Source: Methylocystis sp. IM3 (GTDB lineage: Bacteria > Pseudomonadota > Alphaproteobacteria > Rhizobiales > Beijerinckiaceae). From it: a DNA stretch of 64,000 bases. Numbering within the stretch: the first letter of the stretch is position 1; every line of letters begins with the position of its first letter. Below, in pieces: positions 48,524-58,803 of the stretch. The notes beneath the pieces were generated by a model, which saw only the letters and a list, made by a program, of their open reading frames with translations, was not told the DNA's origin and did no database searches. A program made the position numbers and the translations under genes. The DNA lies in assembly GCF_038070105.1 (NCBI RefSeq), contig NZ_JBBPBZ010000002.1, forward strand, positions 124,001 through 188,000. The letters are read 5' to 3'.

Positions 48524-49123
48524 GTGAACGAAAAAGAGGATAGCGTCATCCACCCGCTCGCCTTGCGGGTCCTGCACTGGATCAATGCGGTCGCCGTGAT
48601 CGTCATGATCCTGAGCGGTTGGCGCATCTACGACGCCGCGCCGATCTGGGACTTCGAATTCCCCAGAGGCCTGACGCTCGGGGGCTGGCTCGCCGGTGCG
48701 CTCGCCTGGCATTTCGCCGCCATGTGGCTGCTCGGCGCCAATCTCCTCGCCTATCTGCTTTATGGTCTGCTCACCGGCCATTTCCGCCGCCGCCTGCTGC
48801 CGCTCTCGCCGTCAGGCGCCTGGCGCGATATGCGCGGCGCCCCGGCCCCGCGCGCCCCGGGGCGCTACAACGCCATGCAGCGCATCGCCTATGTGTTCGC
48901 GATCCTCGCCGTCCTCGCCGCCATCGTCTCCGGCCTCGCCGTCTGGAAGCCGGTGCAGCTTCAGGAGCTCGCCGCGGTCATGGGCGGCTATGAGGGCGCG
49001 CGGCGCCTGCATTTCTTCGCCATGGCGGCGCTGGTTCTTTTCATCGTCATGCATGTCGCGCAGGCCGTGCGCGTCAAGGGCCTGCTGCGCCCGATGGTCA
49101 CCGGCCGGGCCGAGCCGGAGTGA
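48524..49123 (+). CDS. Di-haem cytochrome b (Ni,Fe-hydrogenase / YedZ-like type), no partner gene
   Basis: Predicted 199 residues with four hydrophobic segments and the His ligands of the hydrogenase-type b561 family (LHWINA, AWHFAAM, LHFFAMA, MHVAQAV). GTG start with GGAG upstream. Such proteins pass electrons between quinones and a soluble partner such as a molybdoenzyme, a hydrogenase or a periplasmic cytochrome. No partner gene is next to it, so its role is open. Confidence 0.85.
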   Translation: MNEKEDSVIHPLALRVLHWINAVAVIVMILSGWRIYDAAPIWDFEFPRGLTLGGWLAGALAWHFAAMWLLGANLLAYLLYGLLTGHFRRRLLPLSPSGAWRDMRGAPAPRAPGRYNAMQRIAYVFAILAVLAAIVSGLAVWKPVQLQELAAVMGGYEGARRLHFFAMAALVLFIVMHVAQAVRVKGLLRPMVTGRAEPE

Positions 49124-49319
49124 GACGGCGTTCAACTATTCAGTACTTCATGGCGTGAATTTCAACCCAGGATGGGCGCCCGCCGGAAAGCCGCCGCAAT
49201 AAAAACGCCGCGAGGTCAATCGCTTGGCGTAACATCTCCTACGTTCCGCGGCGTCATGGGTCTGGGCCAAGCCGGATCGATTCGCCGGCGCGCGGGGGCG
49301 ATTACGAGAGGGGATTTTA

Positions 49320-49526
49320 ATGATCCACAATGAACCTTGCGTTAATGGAATCCTTGCCGCGGTCCTGTCAGCGAGCGTCATTCCATTGCATGGCGCGCTG
49401 GCGAAAGAAAAATCGGCAAGGCTTCAGAGGGCGATCGCCAAGCCCATTGCAGCGAAATACGCCAGGCACGACGTCGTGAAGGACGCCGCAACGACGCCTC
49501 CGGCAGCTGGCGACGCCGCTCAATAA
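49320..49526 (+). CDS. Possible small secreted protein, 68 aa
   Basis: The ORF has GAGAGGGG before the ATG. Its first ~29 residues resemble a signal peptide ending LHGALA. The rest is Lys/Ala-rich. It runs 7 bp into the convergent truA stop. No family is recognised. It may be a real small gene, but the evidence is only the ribosome site and the signal-like start. Confidence 0.45.
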   Translation: MIHNEPCVNGILAAVLSASVIPLHGALAKEKSARLQRAIAKPIAAKYARHDVVKDAATTPPAAGDAAQ

Positions 49527-50257
49527 TCGACGGCGACGAGATAGAGACCGTGCGGCGGCGCGACCTGTCCGCAGCGCGCACGGTCTTTCGCCGCGAGAGC
49601 CTCCGCGAGATCGTCGGCGGTCCATTTGCCGGTCCCGACGTGCTCGAGCGAACCGGCCATGGAGCGCACCTGATTGTGCAGGAAGGATCGCGCGCAGGTG
49701 AGGATTTCGATGCGGTCGCCCTCGCGGCGCACGTCGAGGCGTTCCAGCGTGCGGATCGGCGAATTGGCCTGACATTCCGACGCGCGGAAGGTCGTGAAAT
49801 CGAAGCGGCCGACGAGTCGTTGCGCAGCGTCGTGCATGGCCTCGGCGTCGAGCGGGCGCTTGACGTGCCAGGCGCGGCCGAGCGTCACGGTCAGCGGCGC
49901 GCGGCGATTGTCGATCACATAGCGGTAATGGCGGCGGATCGCGGAAAAGCGCGCCTGGAAGGTCTCGTCGACCGCCCGCGCGGCGAGCACGGCGACGGGA
50001 TCGGGCTTCAAATGCGCATTGAGCGCGTCGCGCAGCCGATCCTCCCGCCAGGCGCGGACGAGATCGACATGGGCGACCTGGCCCAGCGCATGGACGCCGG
50101 CGTCGGTGCGGCCGGCGCCGTGAATGACCGCGCGCCCCCCATTGATGGCGAGGACCGCCTCCTCCAGCCGCTGCTGCACGGAAAGGCCATTGGCCTGCCG
50201 CTGCCAGCCGACGAAAGGCAGGCCGTCATATTCGATGGTGAGGGCGTAGCGCGGCAT
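49520..50257 (-). CDS. truA: tRNA pseudouridine synthase A
   Basis: Predicted 245 residues. The catalytic Asp lies in [15 protein letters not shown]. The N-terminus [21 protein letters not shown] is the family start. It modifies U38-40 in tRNA anticodon stems. It follows fmt by 55 bp, making a def-fmt-truA run. Confidence 0.95.
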   Translation of the reverse strand: MPRYALTIEYDGLPFVGWQRQANGLSVQQRLEEAVLAINGGRAVIHGAGRTDAGVHALGQVAHVDLVRAWREDRLRDALNAHLKPDPVAVLAARAVDETFQARFSAIRRHYRYVIDNRRAPLTVTLGRAWHVKRPLDAEAMHDAAQRLVGRFDFTTFRASECQANSPIRTLERLDVRREGDRIEILTCARSFLHNQVRSMAGSLEHVGTGKWTADDLAEALAAKDRARCGQVAPPHGLYLVAVDY

Positions 50258-50312
50258 CAGCGGCGATGAGCCAGCCGTTTCGGGCGCGACGCGCGAGCGG
50301 GCGGCGTCTCTC

Positions 50313-51239
50313 TCATGCCAGCACGGCGCCCCTTGCGAGCCTGCGCCCGCGCAGGAATTCCTCCATGCCCATCTCGCCCTTGCCGGCGCGCTGGACGCGC
50401 AGCAGGCGCAGCGCGCCGACGCCGCAGGCGATGAGCCCTTCGTCGTCGAGCGCCGTTCCCGGCGCGCCCCGGCCGTCTTCGATCCTGGTGCGCAGCACTT
50501 TCACCCGCTCGACGCCATGGCCGAGATCGGCCTCGAAAAAGGCGCCCGGAAAGGGCGCGAGGCCGCGCACGTGGTCGTGCAGCTCGGAGGCCGGCCGGCG
50601 CCAGTCGATGCGCGCCTCCGCCTTGTCGATCTTCTGCGCGTAACAGGCGCCGTCCTCGCGTTGCGGCGTGAAGCGCAGCTCGCCTTTCGAAAGCAGATCG
50701 AGCGCCTCCGCCATCAGCGGCGCGCCCAGCGCGGCGAGCCGGTCGTGAAGCTCTCCGGCGGTCGTGTCGGGGCCGATGGGCGTCTTCGCGGACAGCGCCA
50801 CCGGGCCGGTGTCGAGCCCGGCGTCCATCTTCATCACCTCGACGCCGGTTTCCGTGTCGCCCGCCATGATGGCGCGCTGGATCGGCGCCGCGCCGCGCCA
50901 GCGCGGCAGCAGTGAGCCATGCAGATTGAGGCAGCCATGCTTCGGCGCGTCCAGGATCGCCTGCGGCAGCAAAAGCCCATAGGCCGCGACCACCGCCACA
51001 TCGGCGCCGAGCGCCCGGAACGCCTCCTGTTCCTCGGTCCCGCGCAGGCTTTTCGGCGTGCGCACGGGAAAGCCCCGGCTCTCGGCGAACTGGTGGACGC
51101 TGGATTTCTTTTCCGACATGCCCCGGCCGGCCGGACGCGGCGGCTGGGAATAGACGGCCGCGACCTCATGGCCGCGGGCGCACAACTCTTTCAGCAGCGC
51201 CGTCGCAAAGTCCGGCGTGCCCATGAAAATCAGGCGCAA
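50313..51239 (-). CDS. fmt: Methionyl-tRNA formyltransferase
   Basis: Predicted 308 residues from a TTG giving [12 protein letters not shown], the family start. The catalytic His and formyl-folate site are in [16 protein letters not shown]. It formylates initiator Met-tRNA. There are 3 bp between the def stop and this start, so the two are coupled. Confidence 0.95.
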   Translation of the reverse strand: MRLIFMGTPDFATALLKELCARGHEVAAVYSQPPRPAGRGMSEKKSSVHQFAESRGFPVRTPKSLRGTEEQEAFRALGADVAVVAAYGLLLPQAILDAPKHGCLNLHGSLLPRWRGAAPIQRAIMAGDTETGVEVMKMDAGLDTGPVALSAKTPIGPDTTAGELHDRLAALGAPLMAEALDLLSKGELRFTPQREDGACYAQKIDKAEARIDWRRPASELHDHVRGLAPFPGAFFEADLGHGVERVKVLRTRIEDGRGAPGTALDDEGLIACGVGALRLLRVQRAGKGEMGMEEFLRGRRLARGAVLA

Positions 51240-51242
51240 CCG

Positions 51243-51809
51243 TCAGGCCCCGGCTTCTTCCGTCTCGCGGGCGGCCTCGGCGCGGCGCTGCGCCACGATC
51301 TCGTCCAGGCGGGCGGCCTTGGTGAATTTCTTCACCACGCGCTCGCGCTTGAGCCGCGAGAGATTGTCGATGAAAAGCCCGCCCTCGAGGTGTTCGAGCT
51401 CATGCTGCACGACCGTCGCCAGCAGGCCGACCGCGTCGAATTCCCGCGTCTTTCCCTCGCGGTCGAGATGGCGGACGCGCACCATGGCGGGGCGCTTCAC
51501 GTCGTCGAAATAATCCGGCACCGACAGGCAGCCCTCATTGTAGGAGGAAAGCTCCTCCGAGGCCCAGACGATCTCCGGATTGACGAGGCAGAGCGGGTCG
51601 CGCTCCTCCTCCGATTTGCCGATGTCGACGACGACGATGCGCTTCGCCACCGCGACCTGAATGGCGGCGAGCCCGATGCCGGGAGCCGCGTACATGGTCT
51701 CGAGCATGTCGTCGAGAAGCTTCACGATTTCGGCGTCCACGCGCTCGACAAGCTCGGAGATCTTGCGCAGGCGCGGATCGGGGAGGGTGATGATCGGCAA
51801 AACGGCCAT
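51243..51809 (-). CDS. def: Peptide deformylase
   Basis: Predicted 188 residues. Motif 1 GIGLAAIQ, motif 2 EGCLSVP with the metal Cys and motif 3 QHELEHLEG with the HExxH zinc/iron site are present. Motif 3 has Glu where most deformylases have Asp (HEIDHL). I chose the ATG at 51809 (MAVLPIITLPDPRL) as family start. It removes formyl groups from new proteins. Confidence 0.95.
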   Translation of the reverse strand: MAVLPIITLPDPRLRKISELVERVDAEIVKLLDDMLETMYAAPGIGLAAIQVAVAKRIVVVDIGKSEEERDPLCLVNPEIVWASEELSSYNEGCLSVPDYFDDVKRPAMVRVRHLDREGKTREFDAVGLLATVVQHELEHLEGGLFIDNLSRLKRERVVKKFTKAARLDEIVAQRRAEAARETEEAGA

Positions 51810-52005
51810 TGTCGTTTCTTCGAGTGTTCGTCGCGGGATTTTGCGAAAAAGCCGGCTCATTGGGCGCGGCGCGTTACGCCAAGAGATAGGCGCGGTCGGC
51901 CTTTCCGTCAAATGGATCGTCTTTGCCGGAGAGGCCGGGACGGCTAACATGGGCGCGTTCGTCCGCAGGCGGTTGCGCGGGGCGGGCCGAGGGGAGGGTC
52001 GATCG

Positions 52006-52566
52006 ATGGCGTTACTGGTGTTTCTGGGTCTCGCGGCGGCCGTCGGCTTGTGGCTCGTCGGCGTCTACAACGGGCTCGTCAATCTGCGGCAGCGGTCCCG
52101 GCAGGCCTTCTCCGACATCAATGTCCAGTTGAAACAGCGCCACGACCTCGTCCCCAATCTGGTGGAGACGGTGAAGGGCTACGCCACCCACGAGAAAACC
52201 ACGCTCGACGACGTGGTCCGCGCCAGAAACGCCGCGGTCGCGGCCGCCGGCCCGGACGCGAAAGGCGCGGCCGAGGGGGCGCTGACCGGCGCGCTCTCCC
52301 GTCTCATCGCGCTCTCGGAAGCCTATCCGGACCTCAAGGCCAACCAGAATTTCCAGCAGCTCCAGAGCGAGCTCGCCGACATCGAGAACAAGATCGCGGC
52401 GGCGCGGCGCTTCCTCAACAATACGGTGGCCGAATACAACGCGACCCGCGAGGGCTTCCCCGGTTTCCTGATCGCCGGGCGTTTCGGCTTCGAGCCGATG
52501 GACTATTTCAACCTCGACGCCGGCGAGCAGAAGGCGATCGAAGCGGCGCCGAAGGTGCAGTTCTGA
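52006..52566 (+). CDS. LemA family protein
   Basis: Predicted 186 residues from the ATG at 52006 with GGGGAGGG before it. One N-terminal membrane helix and then the helical LemA body, with KQRHDLVPNLVETVKGYA and RRFLNNTVAEYN. LemA proteins face the cytoplasm or periplasm and often lie near M48 or other proteases, as here. Function unclear. Confidence 0.92.
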   Translation: MALLVFLGLAAAVGLWLVGVYNGLVNLRQRSRQAFSDINVQLKQRHDLVPNLVETVKGYATHEKTTLDDVVRARNAAVAAAGPDAKGAAEGALTGALSRLIALSEAYPDLKANQNFQQLQSELADIENKIAAARRFLNNTVAEYNATREGFPGFLIAGRFGFEPMDYFNLDAGEQKAIEAAPKVQF

Positions 52567-52666
52567 CCGCGGCCTTGCCCCTTTCCCGCGCCGGCGCGGG
52601 GCAGGGGCGTGAAGAACGCCGCGCCACGCCCATCTAAGCCCTCCCGCCAAGCGGAAACGCGCGCCA

Positions 52667-53797
52667 ATGTTCAAAGCCTATGGCCTCTACTCCCATATCC
52701 GCGCCAACCGGCTGCGGTCTCTTTTCCTGCTGGCGGGTTTCGTCGCGCTGCTGCTCGCGCTGATGTTTTCCTTCTCGCTGCTCTACGAGGCCGTCGCCTC
52801 CGGGGAGGAGCCTTTCGACGTCATTCTGGCGCGGGCGGAAAACGACTTTCTCCACAACTGGCCGGTCGGGATCGCCGCGGCGGGCGCCTGGTTCGCCATC
52901 GCCTATCTCTTCCACCAGCGCATGATCGATTTCGCCACGGGCGCCCGCGCGGCGTCGCGGGCGGAAAATCCGCGCCTCTACAATCTTCTCGAAAATCTCT
53001 GCATCTCGCGCGGCGTGCCGATTCCAGCCCTCCAGATCCTCGAAAGCGACGCGCTCAACGCCTACGCCTCGGGGCTCAAGGAAGGCGAATATCGGATCGC
53101 GGTGACGCGCGGCCTCGTCGTCGCGCTCACCGACGCCGAGATCGAGGCGGTGCTGGCCCATGAGCTGACGCATATCCGCAACCGCGACGTGCAGCTCATG
53201 GTGGTCGCGGTGATCTTTGCGGGCATCTTCGCCTTCGTGGCCGATCTGACGATCCGGCGCTGGGACTTCCCCTTCGGCTTCTCGCCGCACCGGCCGCCCG
53301 AGCGCGAAGACAACCGGCGCGAGAGCGGCGCCGGGCTCGCGGTGTTGATCGCCCTGCTGATCATCGCGCTGAGCTGGGGCGCCTCCGTGCTGATCCGCTT
53401 CGCCCTGTCGCGCTCGCGCGAATTTCTCGCCGACGCCGGCTCGGTGGAGCTCACCAAGAACCCCGACGCGATGATCTCGGCGCTGCGCAAGATCGAGGCC
53501 CACGCCGTCATGCCCGCCATGCCGTCGCGGATGCACGCCTTCTTCATCGAAAGCCCGGCGCGGGTCCAGGAATCCGGCTGGTTCTCCACCCATCCGACCG
53601 TCGACGAGCGCGTGCGCGCCCTCGTCGATTTCGCCGGCGGGCGGGACGTGGCGATCGAGCCTTCCGCCGAGGCGTTCCCCGTCGAGGAGGACCAGGCGGC
53701 GGGGGAGTTCCCGCCGCCGGACGGGAGCGCGCCCGAAAACGCCTTTCTGCCGCGCGACGGCCGCCATCCGCTCGATCCGCAAGGCCCCTGGGGCTGA
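52667..53797 (+). CDS. M48-family zinc metalloprotease (HtpX-like)
   Basis: Predicted 376 residues with two N-terminal hydrophobic segments, then the HELTH zinc motif near residue 164 and RSREFLADAGSV with the third ligand Glu. Another hydrophobic pair lies between. The C-terminal tail is Pro/Asp-rich. It would be a membrane quality-control protease. It follows lemA by 100 bp. Confidence 0.92.
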   Translation: MFKAYGLYSHIRANRLRSLFLLAGFVALLLALMFSFSLLYEAVASGEEPFDVILARAENDFLHNWPVGIAAAGAWFAIAYLFHQRMIDFATGARAASRAENPRLYNLLENLCISRGVPIPALQILESDALNAYASGLKEGEYRIAVTRGLVVALTDAEIEAVLAHELTHIRNRDVQLMVVAVIFAGIFAFVADLTIRRWDFPFGFSPHRPPEREDNRRESGAGLAVLIALLIIALSWGASVLIRFALSRSREFLADAGSVELTKNPDAMISALRKIEAHAVMPAMPSRMHAFFIESPARVQESGWFSTHPTVDERVRALVDFAGGRDVAIEPSAEAFPVEEDQAAGEFPPPDGSAPENAFLPRDGRHPLDPQGPWG

Positions 53798-54679
53798 TCA
53801 GGCCCCGCCGAGCCGCCGCTTCAGAAAATTGATTGCCTTCTGGCGTGAGTCTCGCGCCTCGGGGAGGAAGCTCATCAGCTCGAAGCCGTGGGGCGCGTCG
53901 GGCCAGAGCTCGAGCTCCGCCTCGACCCCGGCCGCGCGGGCGCGGGCGACGAGGCGGACGGCGTCGTCCCGAAGCGCCTCGTCGGCGGCGGCGTGCACGC
54001 GGAGCGGCGGCAGGCCGGAGAGATCGGCGTAGAGCGGCGAGGCCAGCGGGTTTTTCGCGCTCGTCCGGCCGAGCGCCATGCGCGCGCCGAGCTGGATCAG
54101 GCGCCGCGTGAACAGCGCGTCCTTGTCCTCGTTCTCCCGGATCGAGGCGCCGGTTACGGCGAGATCGACCCAGGGCGAGAACAGCGCCGCCGCCTTCGGC
54201 AGGGGCAGGCCGGCGTCGCGCGCCTTCAGCATCAGCGCGACCGCGAGCCCGCCGCCGGCCGAATCGCCGACGAGAACGACTGGCCCCGGCCGCGCGCCGA
54301 CAAGCGCCCGATAGGCTTCGAAAACATCGTCGAGCGCGGCCGGGAAGACATGGGCGGGGGCGAGGCGATAGGCGGGGGCGAAAACATCGAAGCCCGCGCG
54401 GGCGAAGCTCTTCGACACGTAGCGGAAGGCGCGTGGCGAGCCGACGAGGAAGCCGCCGCCGTGAAGATAGACGAGCGTCGCGCGCGGCGCGCCGTCGGCC
54501 TCGATCCAGTCGCCGACGACATGCGGCGCGAAGGGCGCCCGCCGCGGCGGGAGAGCGCGCGTCGAGAATCTCTGCACGCGCTGCGCCCGCCGGATGAGCG
54601 TTTCCAGACGCGGCTTGACGAAGCGGCGCAAAAAGGCCGCCATGCGCCGGGCCGCAGCGCTTCCTCTCGGCCTCGTCAT
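53798..54679 (-). CDS. Alpha/beta hydrolase (HSL/esterase type)
   Basis: Predicted 293 residues. Oxyanion motif HGGG (VYLHGGGFLVGSP), nucleophile in VGDSAGGGLA, Asp in HAAADEALRDDA, and His in DAPHGFEL give the hormone-sensitive-lipase family. The ATG at 54679 overlaps the upstream stop as ATGA, so I chose it over the longer frame. Substrate likely a short ester. Confidence 0.9.
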   Translation of the reverse strand: MTRPRGSAAARRMAAFLRRFVKPRLETLIRRAQRVQRFSTRALPPRRAPFAPHVVGDWIEADGAPRATLVYLHGGGFLVGSPRAFRYVSKSFARAGFDVFAPAYRLAPAHVFPAALDDVFEAYRALVGARPGPVVLVGDSAGGGLAVALMLKARDAGLPLPKAAALFSPWVDLAVTGASIRENEDKDALFTRRLIQLGARMALGRTSAKNPLASPLYADLSGLPPLRVHAAADEALRDDAVRLVARARAAGVEAELELWPDAPHGFELMSFLPEARDSRQKAINFLKRRLGGA

Positions 54680-55617
54680 TTCGTCGTGGCGGGCGCCGGC
54701 GGGGCTTTCGGTTCGGCGGGTTTTTGCGGCGCGGCGTTGGAGAGGAAATCGAGCGAGGGGTCGGAAAGTCCGGCCTCCTTTGCCCGGTCGCGCCATTCCT
54801 TCGCCTGCGCGAGGTCGACCGGAACGCCGATCCCTTCCGCGTAAAGATGCGCCAGCCGGTTCTGCGCCACGGCGTTGCCCTTCAGCGCCGCCTTGCGCAG
54901 GAGATCGACCGCGGCGACCTTGTCGCGGGGCGCGCCTGTCCCGTTGAACTGCATGATGGCGTATTCGACCATCGCCGGCGCGAGGCCCACGTCTGACGCG
55001 CGCCGGAACCAGATCGCGGCCTCGTGATCGTCCTTCTCGACGCCCTTGCCGGTCTTGTAGAGCACGCCGAGCGCATAATCGGCGTCGGCGCTGCCCGCCG
55101 CCGAGGCGCGGCGGAAGAAATCCATGGCCTGTTTGAAGTCCGGATCCTTGCCGTCGTTTTCCAGCGACATCTCGCCGAGAAGATGCAGCGCCGCCGCATG
55201 TTCATGCGCGCCCGCCTTATCGAGATAGAGGCGCGCGCGGGCGCGGTCCTTGGGGACGTCGATTCCTTCGAGCGTCGCGACGCCATAGAGATAGGCGGCC
55301 TCGGCGTCGCCGGCGTCGCCCCCGCGCCGGAACCAGTCCATCGCCTGCTTCATGTCGCGCTTGACGCCCGCGCCTTCGAGATAGAGCCGGCCGATCAGGG
55401 TCAAGGCGGCGGCGTCCTTCGGATTGGCGTCGACGCGCTTCTTCGCTTCGGTCATGGCGGCCTTGTAATCGCCGCGCTGATAGGCGCCGAAGGCGAGGTC
55501 GCGCGCCCCGGCCGCGGCGGCGGGCGCCTGCGACGCCGCTTCCTTCGCCTGCGCGGGGCCAAGAAGGCCCATGATCGCCAGCGCCGTCGCGGCGGCGCGC
55601 TTCATGTTCCCGCTCAT
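54676..55617 (-). CDS. Secreted Sel1-repeat protein
   Basis: Predicted 313 residues from the ATG at 55617, with a signal peptide cut after GPAQA. Four or more Sel1-like repeats are seen (for example LIGRLYLEGAGVKRDMKQAM, YALGVLYKTGKGVEKDD and RLAHLYAEGIGVPVDLAQA). They form a helical scaffold for protein binding in the periplasm. Start and stop overlap neighbours as ATGA. Confidence 0.88.
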   Translation of the reverse strand: MSGNMKRAAATALAIMGLLGPAQAKEAASQAPAAAAGARDLAFGAYQRGDYKAAMTEAKKRVDANPKDAAALTLIGRLYLEGAGVKRDMKQAMDWFRRGGDAGDAEAAYLYGVATLEGIDVPKDRARARLYLDKAGAHEHAAALHLLGEMSLENDGKDPDFKQAMDFFRRASAAGSADADYALGVLYKTGKGVEKDDHEAAIWFRRASDVGLAPAMVEYAIMQFNGTGAPRDKVAAVDLLRKAALKGNAVAQNRLAHLYAEGIGVPVDLAQAKEWRDRAKEAGLSDPSLDFLSNAAPQKPAEPKAPPAPATTK

Positions 55618-56231
55618 GCGTCCGGCTCTCCCTGTCGCAGCGCGGCCAGCGCCTCGGCGACCGCGGCCGCGGGGCCGCGACTGTCGGTCCAGACGGCGTC
55701 GTCGAGCAGCACGAAATCGGCGCCTGCTTCGGCGAGCGGCGCGACCGCGGCGAGCGTTTCCGCGCGGGCGACGCAGGGCGTGTTGAACAGCTCCGCCCAC
55801 CAGGTCACGCGCTCGAGGAGCGCCGCGAGATCAGCGTCGTCGAAGAGAACGTAATCCACGCCCAATTCGCCCGCGCGCATGGCGTCGTCGCGCAGCGCGA
55901 GACCGCCCGCGCCGACGATATGTTTGGGCGAGAGCTTCTCGACCGCCTCCGCGAGCGCCGCGCCGGCGCCGAGGATTTGCGCGCCGTCCGCCTTGGCGCG
56001 CAGCGCGACCGTGGGGGCGCCTTCGGCCAGAACCGCAACGCCCTTTTCCTGCGCCGGCGCCGCCAGCGCGCGCAAGATTTCTTCGTTCCGGCGCGGATCG
56101 TCGGAGGCGAAGCGGACGAGGAGCGAGGCCACGTCCCCGGCCGAAAGGGCGCTTTCGAGCGCGGGGAGAAAGTCGCGCGCGTCCGCGAGCGGCGGCGTCG
56201 CGAGAGAGAGGCGCGGTCCGTCCTCGCTCAT
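55614..56231 (-). CDS. ThiE-like TIM-barrel protein, motifs reduced
   Basis: Predicted 205 residues. The overall pattern is that of thiamine-phosphate synthase-like barrels ([65 protein letters not shown]), but the phosphate-binding and pyrophosphate residues of true ThiE are not clear. No thi genes are near. It overlaps both argH and the Sel1 gene as ATGA. Real TPS activity is doubtful. Confidence 0.75.
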   Translation of the reverse strand: MSEDGPRLSLATPPLADARDFLPALESALSAGDVASLLVRFASDDPRRNEEILRALAAPAQEKGVAVLAEGAPTVALRAKADGAQILGAGAALAEAVEKLSPKHIVGAGGLALRDDAMRAGELGVDYVLFDDADLAALLERVTWWAELFNTPCVARAETLAAVAPLAEAGADFVLLDDAVWTDSRGPAAAVAEALAALRQGEPDA

Positions 56232-57616
56232 TTCTCCTCCGTCAGACGGTCGAGCCAGCCCTGCGCCTGCCGGCGCACATTCTCGGGCGCCGTGCCGCCA
56301 TAGCTCACGCGGCTCTCGACGGATTTCTCGACGCCCAGCACCTCGAACACCTCCTGCGTGATGCGCGGCTCGACGCTCTGGAGATCGGCGAGCGTCAGCT
56401 CTTCGAGGCCCGCGCCGCGTCCTTCGGCGAGCGCCACGACGCGGCCCGTGACGTGATGGGCCTCGCGGAAGGGCAGGTTCAGCCGGCGCACGAGCCAGTC
56501 GGCGAGGTCGGTCGCGGTGGCGAAGCCGGCGCCGGCGGCCGCCTTCATGCGGGCGCGGTCGACCGTCATGTCGCGGACCATGCCGGCCATGGCGGCGACG
56601 CAGAGGGCGAGCGAATCGATCGCGTCGAACGCGCCTTCCTTGTCTTCCTGCATGTCCTTCGAATAAGCGAGCGGCAGGCCCTTCATGACGATGAGCAGCG
56701 CCTGCAGCGCCCCGATGATGCGCCCCGACTTGCCGCGCACCAGCTCCGCCGCGTCCGGATTGCGCTTCTGCGGCATGATCGACGAGCCGGTGGTGAATTT
56801 GTCGGAGAGCGAGATGAAGGCGAATTGTGGCGTCGACCACAGGACGATCTCTTCGGCGAAGCGGGAGAGATGCGTCGCGCAGATCGCCGCCGCCGAGAGG
56901 GTTTCCAGCACGAAGTCGCGGTCGGAGACGCTGTCGAGGGAATTGGCCGTCGGCCGGTCGAAACGCAGCGCCTTCGCCGTCATCGCGCGGTCGATGGGGA
57001 AGGAGGTGCCGGCGAGCGCCGCGGCGCCGAGCGGACATTCGTTGAGCCGCGCGCGCGCGTCGCGGAAGCGCCCGCGATCGCGACCGATCATCTCGACATA
57101 GGCGAGAAGATGATGGCCGAAGGTCACCGGCTGGGCGCTTTGCAGATGGGTGAAGCCCGGCATGACGGTCGCGGCTTCCGCGAGGGCGCGTTCGGCGAGG
57201 GCGCGCTGGAGATCGGCGAGCCCGGCGTCGAGCGCGTCGATCTCGTCACGGATGTAGAGACGGAAGTCCGTCGCGACCTGATCGTTGCGCGAGCGCGCCG
57301 TATGCAGGCGCCCGGCCGCCGGGCCGATGAGTTCGGCGAGCCGCGACTCGGCGTTCATGTGAATGTCTTCGAGCGCGCGGGAGAACCGGAATTCGCCCCG
57401 CTCGATCTCGCCCGCGATCTGCGTCAGGCCCTGCGCGATCTTCGCGGCGTCTTCCCTGGAGACGATTCCCTGCTCGGCGAGCATGGCGACATGGGCGAGC
57501 GAACCCTGTATGTCCTGGGGGCCGAGACGCTTGTCGAAATCGATGGAGACGTTGATGGCCTCCAGAACCGCGTCGGTTGCGCTCTGAAAGCGACCGCCCC
57601 ATATCTTGCTCGTCAT
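56228..57616 (-). CDS. argH: Argininosuccinate lyase
   Basis: Predicted 462 residues. The fumarase/aspartase signature [17 protein letters not shown] is present, and the [15 protein letters not shown] block is typical of ArgH. It makes arginine and fumarate, the last step of arginine synthesis. It heads a chain with the ThiE-like, Sel1 and hydrolase genes, all with ATGA overlaps. Divergent from tlpA. Confidence 0.97.
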   Translation of the reverse strand: MTSKIWGGRFQSATDAVLEAINVSIDFDKRLGPQDIQGSLAHVAMLAEQGIVSREDAAKIAQGLTQIAGEIERGEFRFSRALEDIHMNAESRLAELIGPAAGRLHTARSRNDQVATDFRLYIRDEIDALDAGLADLQRALAERALAEAATVMPGFTHLQSAQPVTFGHHLLAYVEMIGRDRGRFRDARARLNECPLGAAALAGTSFPIDRAMTAKALRFDRPTANSLDSVSDRDFVLETLSAAAICATHLSRFAEEIVLWSTPQFAFISLSDKFTTGSSIMPQKRNPDAAELVRGKSGRIIGALQALLIVMKGLPLAYSKDMQEDKEGAFDAIDSLALCVAAMAGMVRDMTVDRARMKAAAGAGFATATDLADWLVRRLNLPFREAHHVTGRVVALAEGRGAGLEELTLADLQSVEPRITQEVFEVLGVEKSVESRVSYGGTAPENVRRQAQGWLDRLTEEK

Positions 57617-57639
57617 TTTTACCCCGGAGCCTGCGCCTG

Positions 57640-58275
57640 ATGAAAAAGCCCGCCGCCTCTCGCCTCGCGACTTTCATATTTGCCGCGGCCGGCGCCGGGT
57701 TTCTATACGCGGGCGGGCCGAGCGGCAAGGAAGCCCGCGCCGCCGATTGCGCGGCCGCAGCCAAGGTCGCCGACGCCGTGAAGGATCTCGCCAGGGGCGA
57801 GGTCGCCGCCATGACGATCGCGAAGACGCCCGAAAAGCTTGCCGATTATTCCTTCAACGATCCCGAGGGCAAGCCCGTGACGCTGGCCTCCTTCCGGGGC
57901 AAGACGCTCCTCTTCAACGCCTGGGCGACATGGTGCGTGCCCTGCCGCGCGGAAATGCCGGAGCTCGACAAGCTTCAGGCGGAGCTGGGGTCGGACAAAT
58001 TCCAGGTCGTGACGGTGAACATCGACACGTCGCGCCTCGACCGCCCGAAGAAATTCTTCGAGGAGACGGGCGTGAAGGCGCTCACGCTCTACGCCGACCC
58101 GAAGGCCAATCTCTTTTTCGAACTCAAGCAGTCGGGCAAGGCGCTGGGCCTGCCCGTCACCATGCTGATCGACCCCGAGGGCTGCCAGATCGGGCTGATG
58201 AACGGCCCGGCGGCCTGGCATTCGGCCGACGGCCGCGCGCTGGTGACGAAGGCCATCGAGGCGGCGGGGCGCTGA
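57640..58275 (+). CDS. tlpA: TlpA-family thiol:disulfide protein
   Basis: Predicted 211 residues. N-terminal anchor or signal helix, then a thioredoxin fold with active site WCVPC near residue 98 and cis-Pro region GLPVTML. Two extra cysteines (ADCAAA and EGCQIG) are present. TlpA reduces Cys in periplasmic cytochrome or copper proteins. Its place opposite argH is known in Rhizobiales. Confidence 0.92.
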   Translation: MKKPAASRLATFIFAAAGAGFLYAGGPSGKEARAADCAAAAKVADAVKDLARGEVAAMTIAKTPEKLADYSFNDPEGKPVTLASFRGKTLLFNAWATWCVPCRAEMPELDKLQAELGSDKFQVVTVNIDTSRLDRPKKFFEETGVKALTLYADPKANLFFELKQSGKALGLPVTMLIDPEGCQIGLMNGPAAWHSADGRALVTKAIEAAGR

Positions 58276-58307
58276 CCCGCGCCCCGATGGCCGCGTGAGG
58301 CGGCTCA

Positions 58308-58331
58308 TCCCTCCCCGAGAGGGGGGAGGGA
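58308..58331. terminator. Weak hairpin between tlpA and the Ala/Pro-rich gene
   Basis: TCCCTCCCC (58308-58316) pairs with GGGGAGGGA (58323-58331) around a six-base loop. No T-run follows on either strand. It lies between two convergent genes, so it may slow polymerase on both. Confidence 0.35.
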
Positions 58332-58347
58332 GAGAGGAAGGGCCGCT

Positions 58348-58803
58348 TCAGCCCTGATGCTTCTTCTTTTTCTTGCCGTGATCGGCGCCCGGATGCGCGG
58401 CGGCGGGCGGCGCGGCCTTGGGCGCTTCCGCGGCGGGCGCCGGGGCAGCCGGGGCAGGCGCTTCCGCGGCGGCGGGCGTGGGCTCGGCCGCAGGCGGCGC
58501 AGCCTCGCTCTTTTGCGGCGCGCTCTCGGTCGCGGCGGGCGGCGCGGCCTCGGGGGCGGGGTCAGAGGCCGTCCTTGTCGTGAAGAGCCAGGTCAGCCCG
58601 GCGATGACGATCACGGCGACGGCAAGGCCGAGGCCGATCAGGCCGTGTTTCCCAGCGGCGGGCGCCGCGCCGGCGACCGCCGGCGTCGAGGCGGCGGCTT
58701 TCGCGGGGGCGGTCGATTCGGTCCCCGCCGGTAGGACGCCGCGATACTCGCTCCAGACCCAAGCCGCGGGCGGCTGCCCTCCCGGTCCTTCGGTATTGGC
58801 CAT
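58348..58803 (-). CDS. Ala/Pro-rich single-pass membrane protein, 151 aa
   Basis: A cytoplasmic ~50-residue region, one hydrophobic helix (GLIGLGLAVAVIVIAGLTW) and an Ala/Pro/Glu tail ending HGKKKKKHQG. ATG at 58803 was chosen; a longer frame has no family sense. The low-complexity periplasmic tail looks like a spacer across the cell envelope. No family recognised. Confidence 0.6.
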   Translation of the reverse strand: MANTEGPGGQPPAAWVWSEYRGVLPAGTESTAPAKAAASTPAVAGAAPAAGKHGLIGLGLAVAVIVIAGLTWLFTTRTASDPAPEAAPPAATESAPQKSEAAPPAAEPTPAAAEAPAPAAPAPAAEAPKAAPPAAAHPGADHGKKKKKHQG

